Source: Rhodonellum sp041748555 (GTDB lineage: Bacteria > Bacteroidota > Bacteroidia > Cytophagales > Cyclobacteriaceae). Taken from it: 64,000 nucleotides of DNA. The notes beneath the pieces are model-generated. The model saw only the letters and a program-made list of their open reading frames with translations. It had not been told where the DNA came from and made no database searches. Position 1 is the first letter of the stretch. Every line of letters begins with the position of its first letter. Of the stretch, positions 28,480 to 36,302 are shown piece by piece. The translations under genes were made by a program, and so were the position numbers. Location of the stretch: contig JBGTDA010000209.1 of NCBI GenBank assembly GCA_041748555.1, positions 14,260 through 78,259 on the forward strand. The letters are read 5' to 3'.

Positions 28480-28555
28480 AAAGTACGTGATTATTGATTT
28501 ACATAAAACATACTTTATAAATAATATGAAAGATAATTCATCATGCTGCTCAATT

Positions 28556-28805
28556 AAGTCCGCAGCAAAATGATCAAAGGTCTCAGGGTAAACATAGATT
28601 TGGATGACCTGACCTTGGATCTAATGGAAAAACTGGAAAAAATCACCCAAAATATAAAGGGGAGGCCAAACTCTACATCAATGTCATAGACAGCAAAGAG
28701 GACATTACCCTTGACCTGATGTCTACCAGATATGCGGTGGATCCCTCCAATGCCATGATCAAGGATCTGGATCAGCTGCCGGAGGTGGTATATTCGATTA
28801 TCTAA
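28556..28805 (+). pseudogene. Displaced second copy of the dnaE 3' end
   Basis: These bases align with dnaE 24965-25215 along the whole length to the stop codon, with roughly 83 percent identity by eye. One base is missing where dnaE reads CCCAAAAGTATAAAGG, so the frame is broken. Most differences are silent or conservative: corresponding protein segments are MIKGLRVNIDLDDLTLDLME against MIKGLRINIDLDDLTLDLME. That pattern means the two copies diverged while both were under selection, probably in different strains, before one became an orphan. Confidence 0.9.
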
Positions 28806-28845
28806 CCATAATCTGAAAATCATATCCTATCTATGTAATCTTTGC

Positions 28846-28962
28846 CGGTCTTTGTTTTTGTCCCCGCAACAGAATTTGTTTTTTTTCAGGTCAGCTGAAT
28901 ATGTATCCGGAACAAATGATTATGCCAATCCCATTATCGGTCTTGTAAGTGAAACAAGTTAA
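28846..28962 (+). pseudogene. Possible orphan C-terminal gene fragment
   Basis: Without a start codon, this frame contains AEYVSGTNDYANPIIGLVSE before a stop at 28960-28962. It looks protein-like but matches no family I know. It may be the tail of a gene deleted when the neighbouring rearrangements happened. Confidence 0.2.
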
Positions 28963-29063
28963 TTGACTAAAGTATTTTAACTAACTTTCACTTTCATCAT
29001 TATTGTTGGAACTATGATTAACCTGTTATTGATTTTGGTTCCTATTTCTTGGTTTTCCCCCAT

Positions 29064-29240
29064 ATGAGCAATCAGGGTTGCTTTTATCTTAATTTGATTT
29101 TAATAATCTTATTGCTTTTGGCATGTTCTGAAAAGCCAAAGTCCGATCTGATCGAGATAACTATCCCGGAAAAATTTGACAAGGAGATTCGCCTTGCCGA
29201 TATAGCAAAGTCCGTTGAAAGGGATTCAATTGGAAACTAT
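29064..29240 (+). pseudogene. Truncated beta-propeller lipoprotein
   Basis: The frame starts with a lipoprotein signal (LILIILLLLACSEK) and continues IEITIPEKFDKEIRLADIAK, the way many Bacteroidota six-bladed beta-propeller lipoproteins begin after the lipobox. Those proteins are about 350-400 residues, but here the homologous part ends after about 58 residues where the sequence runs into the 3' end of the opposite-strand esterase gene. It is therefore a 5' remnant. The assignment rests on the N-terminal pattern only. Confidence 0.4.
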
Positions 29241-30418
29241 TCTATTCTTCTACTTGCCTTTACCTTAGGAAAAATAAATACTCCATCAAAATTTTTCCCC
29301 CAATTTGCTTGTATTAGCTCAAATCCCAATATTCCACTGAAATAAACAGAATCTATTTTCCTTAAGTCCACCAATGTTATGGCTTTATTTTCTTCTAAAA
29401 ATGTCATTTCAAGATTAGGAATGGAATCTAAACAAAAATCGATTTCCCTATTATCAATAAAGTCATAAAAACTGCCTTGATATGCCGAAAATGCCAGATT
29501 CAGCATTTTATCTCCAAAGTGGGATTTTGCCAATTTCCCTAAAGTAACCATATCGGCATACGTTTGACCAATTTCTTTCAAATCTTCCGGATCAATGATA
29601 TAAGATGGGTTTTCAAGAGCATGTGCACTTGCCAACCAAACTATTACTTTTTTATTCGATTTAGTATGGCGTATCAATGATTCAAACATCAAACTGTCAC
29701 GATAATTGAATTTAGGCCAAAATTGATCTTTAAGGTTAGGAAGACTTTCGAAAGCAGCAAAATGGATCAAATTGTCTAACCCTTCCTGCAAACGGACTGA
29801 AATGGTTGAATGATTCAATTTGGATTTCATAGTATCCAAAATGGCAAGATCATAGGTATTCAAATAGTATTTTCTTGGTAAGAGCTCAGTTGTTGCAATG
29901 GAATCCATTAAAGACTGAATAAGCTGTTCTTCCTCTTTTGTAAGGTCAACTTCCAATTTCAACTCGTTCAAAAAATGGTTTTTCATTAATCTGTGAGGAT
30001 AATGGTCCATTCCCAAGAACTCCACGTTCTCGTTATTCATTAAAAACTCCCATAATTCTTGCAGTTCTATACTATTACCCCATATGGAAAAAGTGCTTTG
30101 TCTAAAATCATTCAAACTTATCTTATCTATCCGTCTCAATTCATTGATGAGGTAAGCATCATAACCATTACTCTCAAAAATGATCGCATCAAAACCATGT
30201 TTTTCAACCAGATATTTGATCATTTTAATTCTTGCAGAAAAAATGCTTCCATCTCCATGGGTAGGTTCTCCCAGAAATACAATTTCTTTATCCTTTATCC
30301 ATTTGTCAATAATTGATAGGTCTTCAAAATCCCCATCAATTATCATATGGTTTTCTCCTTTTGTAGAGCACGCCAAAACTGATATAAATAGCAAGATCGA
30401 AAATAAAACAATTCTCAT
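29237..30418 (-). CDS. Erythromycin-esterase-family lipoprotein
   Basis: About 393 residues with a lipoprotein signal (ISVLACSTK). The conserved FLGEPTHGDGS, carrying the Glu and His of the Ere catalytic site, is followed by KYLVEKHGFDAIIFESNGYD; VIVWLASAHALENPS matches the later family block where Ere proteins have WAHNAHV. Known Ere enzymes hydrolyse the macrolide lactone, but most homologues in this superfamily have no shown drug activity, so this should not be read as a resistance gene. Start is ATG 30418, which begins the signal; an upstream TTG is the alternative. Confidence 0.75.
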   Translation of the reverse strand: MRIVLFSILLFISVLACSTKGENHMIIDGDFEDLSIIDKWIKDKEIVFLGEPTHGDGSIFSARIKMIKYLVEKHGFDAIIFESNGYDAYLINELRRIDKISLNDFRQSTFSIWGNSIELQELWEFLMNNENVEFLGMDHYPHRLMKNHFLNELKLEVDLTKEEEQLIQSLMDSIATTELLPRKYYLNTYDLAILDTMKSKLNHSTISVRLQEGLDNLIHFAAFESLPNLKDQFWPKFNYRDSLMFESLIRHTKSNKKVIVWLASAHALENPSYIIDPEDLKEIGQTYADMVTLGKLAKSHFGDKMLNLAFSAYQGSFYDFIDNREIDFCLDSIPNLEMTFLEENKAITLVDLRKIDSVYFSGILGFELIQANWGKNFDGVFIFPKVKASRRIE

Positions 30419-30512
30419 TTTACCTATTAAATTTTCATTCCATGAAAGCTTCAAAAATACAATGAAAGGGAGTTTTTATAAAAAAACAACTAGAATTACA
30501 CCAGAGGGGGCT

Positions 30513-30685
30513 ATTTTTAAAAGACGAAGAGGAAGATATTTACTCACTTAAAGATGGAAAGGCAGTCTAAATTAAAATTCAATATTGTTTTAGTCAGCTT
30601 TCCTTTTGAAGATTTCAAAACCCAAAAGGTAAGACCCGCTCTCTGCCTAACAGGGGGGCAGGATGGTCCAAGTCCGAAGACTTGA
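30513..30685 (+). pseudogene. Truncated copy of the toxin-antitoxin pair
   Basis: Bases 30513-30651 are about 96 percent identical to 31267-31408, covering the last 19 or so codons of the antitoxin and the first 33 codons of the toxin, including their overlap. After CTAACAG the sequence diverges and the toxin frame ends at 30685 (tail GGQDGPSPKT). No antitoxin start is present. This is a partial duplication or the product of recombination between two TA copies. Confidence 0.8.
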
Positions 30686-30833
30686 ACCAGTGGATATTTT
30701 TGATTTGTGTTTATCAGACCAAAAAACCATGCTAATTGCATTTTTAGTATACATTTTATGTATATCCGCAATGTTACCGGTAAGTGCCAAAATCAGCAGA
30801 TCCTAGGCCAAAATCTAGATTGGTGGCTTCTTC

Positions 30834-30853
30834 CCTGCCTACCGGCAGGCAGG
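30834..30853. repeat. REP-like palindrome CCTGCC...GGCAGG
   Basis: CCTGCCTACCGGCAGGCAGG forms a short GC-rich stem in AT-rich spacer DNA. A second copy lies at 31995-32012. Such elements are scattered between genes in many Bacteroidota genomes. Confidence 0.5.
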
Positions 30854-30901
30854 CGACTTCCGTCTCGGTCTTCCAGCCCATTTCCTGGGAAAACAAATGC
30901 T

Positions 30902-30934
30902 ACCGGCAGAATAGCGGATATACATCTTCATATT
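30902..30934 (+). repeat. AGCGGATAT repeat, copy 1
   Basis: ACCGGCAGAATAGCGGATAT, followed by ACATCTTCATAT. Related copies lie at 32045-32077 and 47328-47344, and a variant at about 35576. All are intergenic. Function unknown. Confidence 0.4.
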
Positions 30935-31100
30935 ATCCAAAATTTGGTAGAACAAATAAAGATATTCAAAATTTTGCATCTCCCATCGAACAAAATATAA
31001 GGCACTCAGACAGATTTGTTTGAGTGCTTTTTTATTTTTGTTATTGTCCGAACAAAGTTCAAAAAAATCGTTACTTTGATTGAAGCTAAATAAAACCAAA

Positions 31101-31325
31101 ATGAAAGCAATAGAAATAAATTCAAAAACCAACAAAAAAGGCCATTTGAAATTAGATTTGGATTTGAAAGAAGCTGATAAAAATGTTAAAGTGTTAATTC
31201 TCTTGGAAGAAAAAATTAACGATGAAAATGAATGGTTGAAAATTGTCTCTAATAATCCGGCTTTTGATTTTTTAAAAGACGAACAGGAAGATATTTATTC
31301 ATTTAAAGATGGAAAGGCAGTCTAA
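31101..31325 (+). CDS. Probable antitoxin of a type II toxin-antitoxin pair
   Basis: A small acidic protein of about 74 residues, starting MKAIEINSKTNKKGHLKLDL. The N-terminal half looks like short beta strands, the C-terminal half is acidic (NDENEW, KDEQEDIYSF), as expected for a segment that wraps around a basic toxin. I do not recognise a DNA-binding family. Its last 17 nt overlap the toxin gene, the usual arrangement. ATG 31101 is chosen over an upstream TTG at 31080. Call rests mainly on the partner gene. Confidence 0.7.
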   Translation: MKAIEINSKTNKKGHLKLDLDLKEADKNVKVLILLEEKINDENEWLKIVSNNPAFDFLKDEQEDIYSFKDGKAV

Positions 31326-31665
31326 ATTAAAATTCAATATAGTTTTAGTCAGCTTTCCTTTTGAAGATTTCAAAACCCAAAAGGTAAGACCCGCTCTCTG
31401 CTTAACAGAACCAATAGGAGATCATGAACATGTTGTTTTGGCATTTATTTCAAGCAAAATTCCCGATTTTTTTGATCGATCAGACTTATTAATTGAAATC
31501 AATTCCGAATTAGGAAAAACCACTGGCTTAATTACTGATTCCGTAATTCGATTTCACAAAATCATATCCATCCCTAAAACCTTAATAAAAAGAAAGTTAG
31601 GTTTTATCCACGAAAGCCATATCAATATTATCAATCAAAAGATTAAACAATTATTTGATCTTTAG
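31309..31665 (+). CDS. PemK/MazF-family toxin (mRNA interferase-like)
   Basis: A 118-residue protein. The opening segment NIVLVSFPFEDFKTQKVRPA is the MazF/PemK pattern (normally ...GDIVLVPFPFTDLSGSKRRPAL), in which the conserved R-P contacts RNA; VVLAFISSKIP and TDSVIRFHKIISIPKTLIKR correspond to later family strands. MazF toxins cut mRNA at short sequences and are blocked by the adjacent antitoxin. Basic and strongly overlapping with the antitoxin gene. A truncated copy of this junction lies 750 bp upstream. Confidence 0.85.
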   Translation: MERQSKLKFNIVLVSFPFEDFKTQKVRPALCLTEPIGDHEHVVLAFISSKIPDFFDRSDLLIEINSELGKTTGLITDSVIRFHKIISIPKTLIKRKLGFIHESHINIINQKIKQLFDL

Positions 31666-31691
31666 GAGCTATTTATTTTCCAAAAGAACAC

Positions 31692-31877
31692 TTATTCCTT
31701 ATCATATTCCGATAATTCATTTGACAAAATCATCTGAATGACAAAATCATTAAACGTTTCATCGAGTAACAAAAATGAGTTTATTAATACATTCAGCTCA
31801 TCGTCAGTATTATATGTGGTCAGGATTTGAAGTGCATAATCAGGGCTGTAAAACTCAGTAAGGTATATGAAAAATTT
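31692..31877 (-). pseudogene. Orphan C-terminal fragment of an unknown gene
   Basis: This minus-strand frame has about 61 codons without an early start codon and a stop just upstream. It reads YLTEFYSPDYALQILTTYNT, then DDELNVLINSFLLLDE, ending ELSEYDKE. The composition is protein-like and acidic. It could be a degraded small gene or an alternative-start small protein; no family recognised. Confidence 0.3.
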
Positions 31878-31994
31878 TCAATAAATAGCTGAGAAATCTA
31901 GAAAAAGTCCGATAGCTGCTTGTTGAAATCAAGCATTTTCTTTACTTCTTCTGAATTTATAGGATTTTTAGAGTGATTAAAATGTCTGATTTCA

Positions 31995-32012
31995 CCTGCC
32001 TTTGCCGGCAGG
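31995..32012. repeat. REP-like palindrome, second copy
   Basis: CCTGCC and GGCAGG with six bases between; same core as at 30834-30853. Each copy is followed 45-80 nt later by an AGCGGATAT repeat. Confidence 0.5.
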
Positions 32013-32044
32013 CTTCTAATCATTTACCCGGATAAACAGTCGAA

Positions 32045-32077
32045 ACCGGTACAAAAGCGGATATGCATATTGAATAT
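32045..32077 (+). repeat. AGCGGATAT repeat, copy 2
   Basis: ACCGGTACAAAAGCGGATAT, then GCATATTGAATAT. Compare copy 1 at 30902-30934; the shared core is ACCGG, an A-rich gap, AGCGGATAT and CAT. Confidence 0.4.
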
Positions 32078-32135
32078 CAACCCTTATAAAATTTCTCCAT
32101 GCAGGAACTTATTAACCCCTATTCTACTTTAGAAG

Positions 32136-32143
32136 TATATTTG
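32136..32143 (+). promoter_or_regulatory. -7 promoter box for trxA
   Basis: TATATTTG matches TAnnTTTG exactly, ending 29 nt before the trxA ATG. No clear -33 element. Confidence 0.45.
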
Positions 32144-32172
32144 AAAATAAAGACATTAAAAATTTTAATAAA

Positions 32173-32493
32173 ATGGCAAAAGCAATAGAAATAACTGATG
32201 CGAACTTTGAAGAAATCATGAAATCCGAACAGCCTATATTGGTGGATTTTTGGGCCGAATGGTGCGGACCCTGTAAAATGATCGGTCCGTTGGTGGAAGA
32301 ACTGGCGGGTGATTACGAAGGAAAAGCTGTTGTAGGCAAAGTGGATGTAGATGCCAATCCGGCTGTAGCCCAAAAATTCGGAATAAGAAGTATTCCAACA
32401 TTATTGTTTTTTAAGGGGGGTGAGATTGTAGACAGACAGGTAGGCGCTGTACCCAAAGCGGTACTGTCTCAAAAATTGGATAAACAGTTTTAA
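32173..32493 (+). CDS. trxA: Thioredoxin
   Basis: Small cytoplasmic disulfide reductase, 106 residues, no export signal. The active site WCGPC (cysteines 31 and 34) follows LVDFWAE, and the cis-proline loop IRSIPTLLFF is present, all as in thioredoxin 1. It is monocistronic: a -7 box lies upstream and a strong terminator immediately downstream. Confidence 0.96.
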   Translation: MAKAIEITDANFEEIMKSEQPILVDFWAEWCGPCKMIGPLVEELAGDYEGKAVVGKVDVDANPAVAQKFGIRSIPTLLFFKGGEIVDRQVGAVPKAVLSQKLDKQF

Positions 32494-32515
32494 TCAAACC
32501 GCTATACATAATGAT

Positions 32516-32551
32516 AAGCCACAAAGTAGTATATGCTTTGTGGCTTTTTTA
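32516..32551 (+). terminator. Rho-independent terminator after trxA
   Basis: AAGCCACAAAG pairs with CTTTGTGGCTT (11 bp) around a 9-nt loop, followed by a T-run. It lies 22 nt after the trxA stop. Confidence 0.85.
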
Positions 32552-32607
32552 TATCTTCACTAAATTGAAACAAAACCTCCACGAGCTGTTTCCAATACAA
32601 AAAAATC

Positions 32608-33675
32608 ATGGATGAAAAACTGATCACACTGGAAGAATTTCTGGAATTCAGGGAAAATCAACCCCTTTTGGATGCGCGGAGTGAAGGTGAATTTGAGAAA
32701 AGCCATATCCCCAATGCCATCAATCTTCCGGTTTTAAATGATCAGGAACGTGAAATCGTAGGTACCGTTTATAAGAAGGAAGGAAGTGAAGAAGCGATAC
32801 TAAAGGGTTTCGAGCTGGTGGGCCCGAGATTCCACGAAATTCAAAAAAAAGCCATAGCCTTATTTCCCGAAAGAAAAATCCTCCTTTATTGCTGGAGGGG
32901 TGGTATGAGAAGCCGGATCATGTCCTGGCTTTTGAGGATGGTTGGGTTTGAGGTGTTAAGGTTGAAAGGCGGATATAAAACCTATAGGAATTTTACTCTT
33001 GAAACGGTGAGAAGACCTTTTCAATATTTGGTGCTAGGGGGAAGAACCGGCAGTGGAAAAACGGTACTTTTGCAGTCGTTGGCGGAAAAAGGTGAACAAA
33101 TGCTGGATCTTGAAGATTTAGCCAATCACCGAGGTTCTTCTTTTGGGGGCATCGATAAACCCAAACAGCCAGGGGTTGAGCAATTTGAAAATCTGCTTGC
33201 AGAAAAACTTCTTTTATGTAATTCTACAAAACCCATTTGGGTGGAAGATGAAAGCAGGAGAATTGGTTCAGTCATTTTGCCGGATGGATTTTATCATCAT
33301 CTTAGCGAATCACCCCGGATCGTAATCAAACGGACCCTTACAGAAAGAATAAAACTTATTAAAGAGGAATATGCTTCTTTGCCAAAGGAGGACCTAAAAA
33401 AAGCTGTTTCGAGGTTGACCGGAAAATTAGGTGGTTTGAGGACTTCCCAAGCTTTAGCCGATATTGATTCGGAAAGACATGAGTCCTGGATCGAAAATAT
33501 GCTGGTCTATTATGATAAAGCTTATGATTTTGATCTGAAAAAACACAATGACTCCGGAATGCATCAACTTTCTCTGGAAGGTGAAAAATTGGATTTAGCC
33601 TGTGAAAAATTAGTTGCATTAAAAAATTCGATTATCGATGGAAAATCAGGAAATAAAACTGACACAATGGAGTGA
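32608..33675 (+). CDS. mnmH: MnmH/SelU, tRNA 2-selenouridine synthase
   Basis: Replaces the sulfur of 2-thiouridine at the tRNA wobble position by selenium from selenophosphate, through a geranylated intermediate. The N-terminal rhodanese domain (LLDARSEGEFEKSHIPNAIN) carries the catalytic cysteine 95 in LLYCWRGGMRS. The C-terminal half begins with the P-loop GGRTGSGKT near residue 148. Length 355 is typical. It overlaps selD by 38 nt, so selenophosphate maker and user are co-expressed. Confidence 0.95.
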   Translation: MDEKLITLEEFLEFRENQPLLDARSEGEFEKSHIPNAINLPVLNDQEREIVGTVYKKEGSEEAILKGFELVGPRFHEIQKKAIALFPERKILLYCWRGGMRSRIMSWLLRMVGFEVLRLKGGYKTYRNFTLETVRRPFQYLVLGGRTGSGKTVLLQSLAEKGEQMLDLEDLANHRGSSFGGIDKPKQPGVEQFENLLAEKLLLCNSTKPIWVEDESRRIGSVILPDGFYHHLSESPRIVIKRTLTERIKLIKEEYASLPKEDLKKAVSRLTGKLGGLRTSQALADIDSERHESWIENMLVYYDKAYDFDLKKHNDSGMHQLSLEGEKLDLACEKLVALKNSIIDGKSGNKTDTME

Positions 33676-34678
33676 AGGTTCGGGTTGCGGTTGTAAAATT
33701 GCCCCGGCTGTTCTGGAAAAAATCCTAACGGGCAGTCATACCTTCCAGAAGCCTGACAGGAATCTTCTGATCGGAAATGATAAAAAGGATGATGCTGCTA
33801 TATATCAGATTGCTCCGGATTTGGCAATGATCAATACTGTGGATTTTTTTACACCGATTGTCGATGACCCTTTTGATTTTGGCAGAATTGCTGCCGCCAA
33901 TGCTTTGTCGGATATCTATGCGATGGGGGGAAAACCGCTTTTTGCCAATGCCATTTTAAGCTGGCCCGTGGAGAAGTTATCACCTGATCTTGCGGCCAAG
34001 GTAATGGAAGGCGCCAAAAGCATCTGCAATGAAGCGGGAGTCATCATTGCAGGTGGTCATAGTATTGCTGCCAAAGATCCTATTTTCGGTCTTTCTGTCA
34101 ATGGAGTCATTCATCCGGATCAACTTAAGACTAACAGCGGTGCCCGGGCCGGTGACTTGATCTACCTGACAAAACCCATTGGAATCGGAATATTGGCCAC
34201 GGCTTTAAAAAGAGATAAGCTCAATCCAGGAGATTATGCCAAACTACTTCAATACAGCTGCCACCTCAATCAGATCGGCGAAAAAATAGGCAATCAGACA
34301 GCTGTCCACGCTATGACAGATGTCACAGGTTTTGGTTTGGCAGGTCACTTGATAGAAATGTGTGAAGGTTCAAGTTTATCTGCAGAGCTTATCAATCAGG
34401 ATATTCCATTGATTGAAGGTGTGCAGACTTATATCGATCAGTTTATTTTCCCTGATAATACCTATCGCAACTGGAATGCCTACAGCGCCAAAACCCAAGG
34501 AGTAAAGGGTATGGAACTGGTTAAGCTTTGTGATCCGCAAACGAGTGGCGGTCTTTTGCTGGCAGTGGCGGCAAATGAAAAAGCGGAATTTGAAAGTTGG
34601 ATGGAGGGAAGCGGAGAAAAGGCGTATTTAATCGGAGAATTTTTGGAGAAGCAAAAAATGGCGATTATTCTTATTTAA
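33638..34678 (+). CDS. selD: SelD, selenide water dikinase
   Basis: Makes selenophosphate from selenide and ATP. The N-terminal SGCGCKI places the catalytic cysteine at residue 17, the same number as in Escherichia coli, so the active residue is Cys and not selenocysteine. ATP and metal-binding segments DDAAIY, NTVDFFTPIVDDPFDFGRIA and GGHSI are present. At 346 residues it is complete. The only selenium partner here is mnmH; no selA, selB or selC is seen in the window, so selenium is probably used for tRNA modification only (inference). Confidence 0.96.
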   Translation: MENQEIKLTQWSEGSGCGCKIAPAVLEKILTGSHTFQKPDRNLLIGNDKKDDAAIYQIAPDLAMINTVDFFTPIVDDPFDFGRIAAANALSDIYAMGGKPLFANAILSWPVEKLSPDLAAKVMEGAKSICNEAGVIIAGGHSIAAKDPIFGLSVNGVIHPDQLKTNSGARAGDLIYLTKPIGIGILATALKRDKLNPGDYAKLLQYSCHLNQIGEKIGNQTAVHAMTDVTGFGLAGHLIEMCEGSSLSAELINQDIPLIEGVQTYIDQFIFPDNTYRNWNAYSAKTQGVKGMELVKLCDPQTSGGLLLAVAANEKAEFESWMEGSGEKAYLIGEFLEKQKMAIILI

Positions 34679-34718
34679 TCCCTCAAACTTTAACAACTTC
34701 ATAATTCGATCTTAAAAA

Positions 34719-35318
34719 TTACTCTTTAAGAATTTCGTCAGTATTTTCTTTCCCCAAAACATCGTTGGAAAGCTGGGAAACCCCTCCTGAAACAATAAAC
34801 TTCATTACATCCGAACTTTTGACATTGTTCAGAATCCGCACATTGATTCTGGGAACCAGATAAAGGTTACCACTGAAATTGTAACTGTGGGGGAAATAAA
34901 TAGCCACCAGATCCTCTTCCTCAAGGATACCCAAATCATCCAGAGTTACGAATCCCAATCTTGACATGCCTTCTGAAAGTTTGACAATGACGGGAATGTT
35001 GAATTTTTTCTTATCTCCGACAAAAGCAGACATCAGGTCTTTAATACTGGTATAAAGGATATTAATCAATGGAATTTTGATGACCCATTTTTCAAACTCA
35101 TCAAAAAGGGGTTGGGTGACAAATAGGCCAGCCAAATATCCAACAAACATGATAAACCCGATCATGATCAAGATACCCAATCCTGGGATCGGGATCGGAA
35201 TTATCCCATCCAGAAAATTTATGATCAGGATGACGACGTATATAGTCAGGGCTATCGGGACCACAAAAAGTAGGCCCCTGAAGAAATATTTGATAAATCG
35301 TCTAAAGGTAAAAGACAT
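34719..35318 (-). CDS. DUF502 family membrane protein
   Basis: A 199-residue inner-membrane protein with two hydrophobic helices near residues 13-33 and 45-68, then a soluble domain. The segments FFRGLLFVVPIALTIYV, YTSIKDLMSAF and FVTLDD match the DUF502 family, whose function is not established. It is a single gene convergent with selD; a TACCTTTTG sequence on the minus strand about 43 nt upstream resembles a -7 box. Confidence 0.85.
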   Translation of the reverse strand: MSFTFRRFIKYFFRGLLFVVPIALTIYVVILIINFLDGIIPIPIPGLGILIMIGFIMFVGYLAGLFVTQPLFDEFEKWVIKIPLINILYTSIKDLMSAFVGDKKKFNIPVIVKLSEGMSRLGFVTLDDLGILEEEDLVAIYFPHSYNFSGNLYLVPRINVRILNNVKSSDVMKFIVSGGVSQLSNDVLGKENTDEILKE

Positions 35319-35675
35319 GGCTGAAAAGGTTAGATTTTGATAATCAATAAAAATACAAAAGGTAGGGCATTTAAATTAAAAAAAGATGTTTGAAAATCTG
35401 CACTCTAACATTATGGTTAAAAAAATGTCCATCCAATATCCTGCTAATAACCTTCGCCTTTTTGGAAAAACAGCTGATAGACAGAAGACCGATCAGGATA
35501 AAATATCCGGGGTATGAACGCAGCAATCAAGGATTTAGCCAAGAATCTGTTGTGTTTTGGCTATTACTTGATTATAGCGGATTATCATACGAAAAATGCC
35601 CCGTTTCAGAGAACCGGGGCATTTTTTTACATATTTGTTTTGATGAGGCTTAGTGTTTTGCGAGCTTTTCTGATT
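35319..35675. other. Spacer between the DUF502 gene and nqrE
   Basis: About 357 nt. Contains a strong terminator (35592-35628) and a variant of the AGCGGATAT repeat (AGCGGATTATCAT at about 35576). No sign of nqrF, which usually follows nqrE. Confidence 0.5.
35592..35628 (-). terminator. Rho-independent terminator of the nqr operon
   Basis: AAATGCCCCG pairs with CGGGGCATTT around an 11-nt loop, with a U-run on either strand. It lies 48 nt past the nqrE stop, so it ends the nqr transcript. Confidence 0.85.
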
Positions 35676-36287
35676 TTACAAATCAATCCCCATAAAGGAC
35701 ATAAAGGCAATTCCCATCAATCCTGTCAGAAGCATTGTAATACCCAAACCTTTTAATCCGTTCGGAACATTGGAATACTTTAATTTTTCTCTGATTGCAG
35801 CAAGTGCTACTATGGCAAGAAAGAATCCGATACCTGAACCGAAACCATAAACGGTGGATTCAGCAAGGGTATAATCCCTTTGTGCCATAAACAGCGAACC
35901 ACCCAAAATGGCACAGTTTACAGCGATCAAGGGCAGAAAAATTCCTAAAGCACCATATAATGCAGGAGCGAATTTTTCCACAACCATCTCTACCAACTGT
36001 ACCATTGCGGCAATAATGGCAATAAACATGATAAATCTGAGGAAGGTCAGGTCAATAGTTGCAAACTGAGCTCCCAGAAAAGATAATGCCCCTTCTTTTA
36101 ATATGAATTCATTCAACAGCCAGTTGGTGGGTACCGTAACAGTCAAAACGAAGATTACCGCAGCGCCCAATCCAAGGGCTGTACTTACTTTTTTTGAAAC
36201 CGCCAAGAAGGAACACATCCCCAGGAAGTAAGCAAAAACCATGTTTTCGATGAATATCGATTTAATTGCTAAGCTAAATAAGTCCAT
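35676..36287 (-). CDS. nqrE: NqrE, Na+-translocating NADH:quinone reductase subunit E
   Basis: A 203-residue polytopic membrane subunit that with NqrD carries the Fe-S cluster between the two subunits and helps form the Na+ path. Six hydrophobic helices are visible; GMCSFLAVSKK and NCAILGGSLF, each with the conserved cysteine, match NqrE. It is the last gene of the cluster here and is followed by a terminator, not by nqrF. Confidence 0.95.
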   Translation of the reverse strand: MDLFSLAIKSIFIENMVFAYFLGMCSFLAVSKKVSTALGLGAAVIFVLTVTVPTNWLLNEFILKEGALSFLGAQFATIDLTFLRFIMFIAIIAAMVQLVEMVVEKFAPALYGALGIFLPLIAVNCAILGGSLFMAQRDYTLAESTVYGFGSGIGFFLAIVALAAIREKLKYSNVPNGLKGLGITMLLTGLMGIAFMSFMGIDL

Positions 36288-36302
36288 TTCTATTTCTGCT
36301 TT

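Noticed and set aside
30544..31135. Several small frames around the toxin-antitoxin copies
   Set aside because: They run across palindromes and the duplicated junction in the wrong frame and have no plausible product.
33686..33694. Possible selenocysteine in SelD
   Set aside because: The active-site codons are TGC-type cysteine codons (GCGC region), with no in-frame TGA.
35390..35653. 87-codon frame between DUF502 and nqrE
   Set aside because: It reads through a terminator hairpin and an intergenic repeat, with no protein-like pattern.
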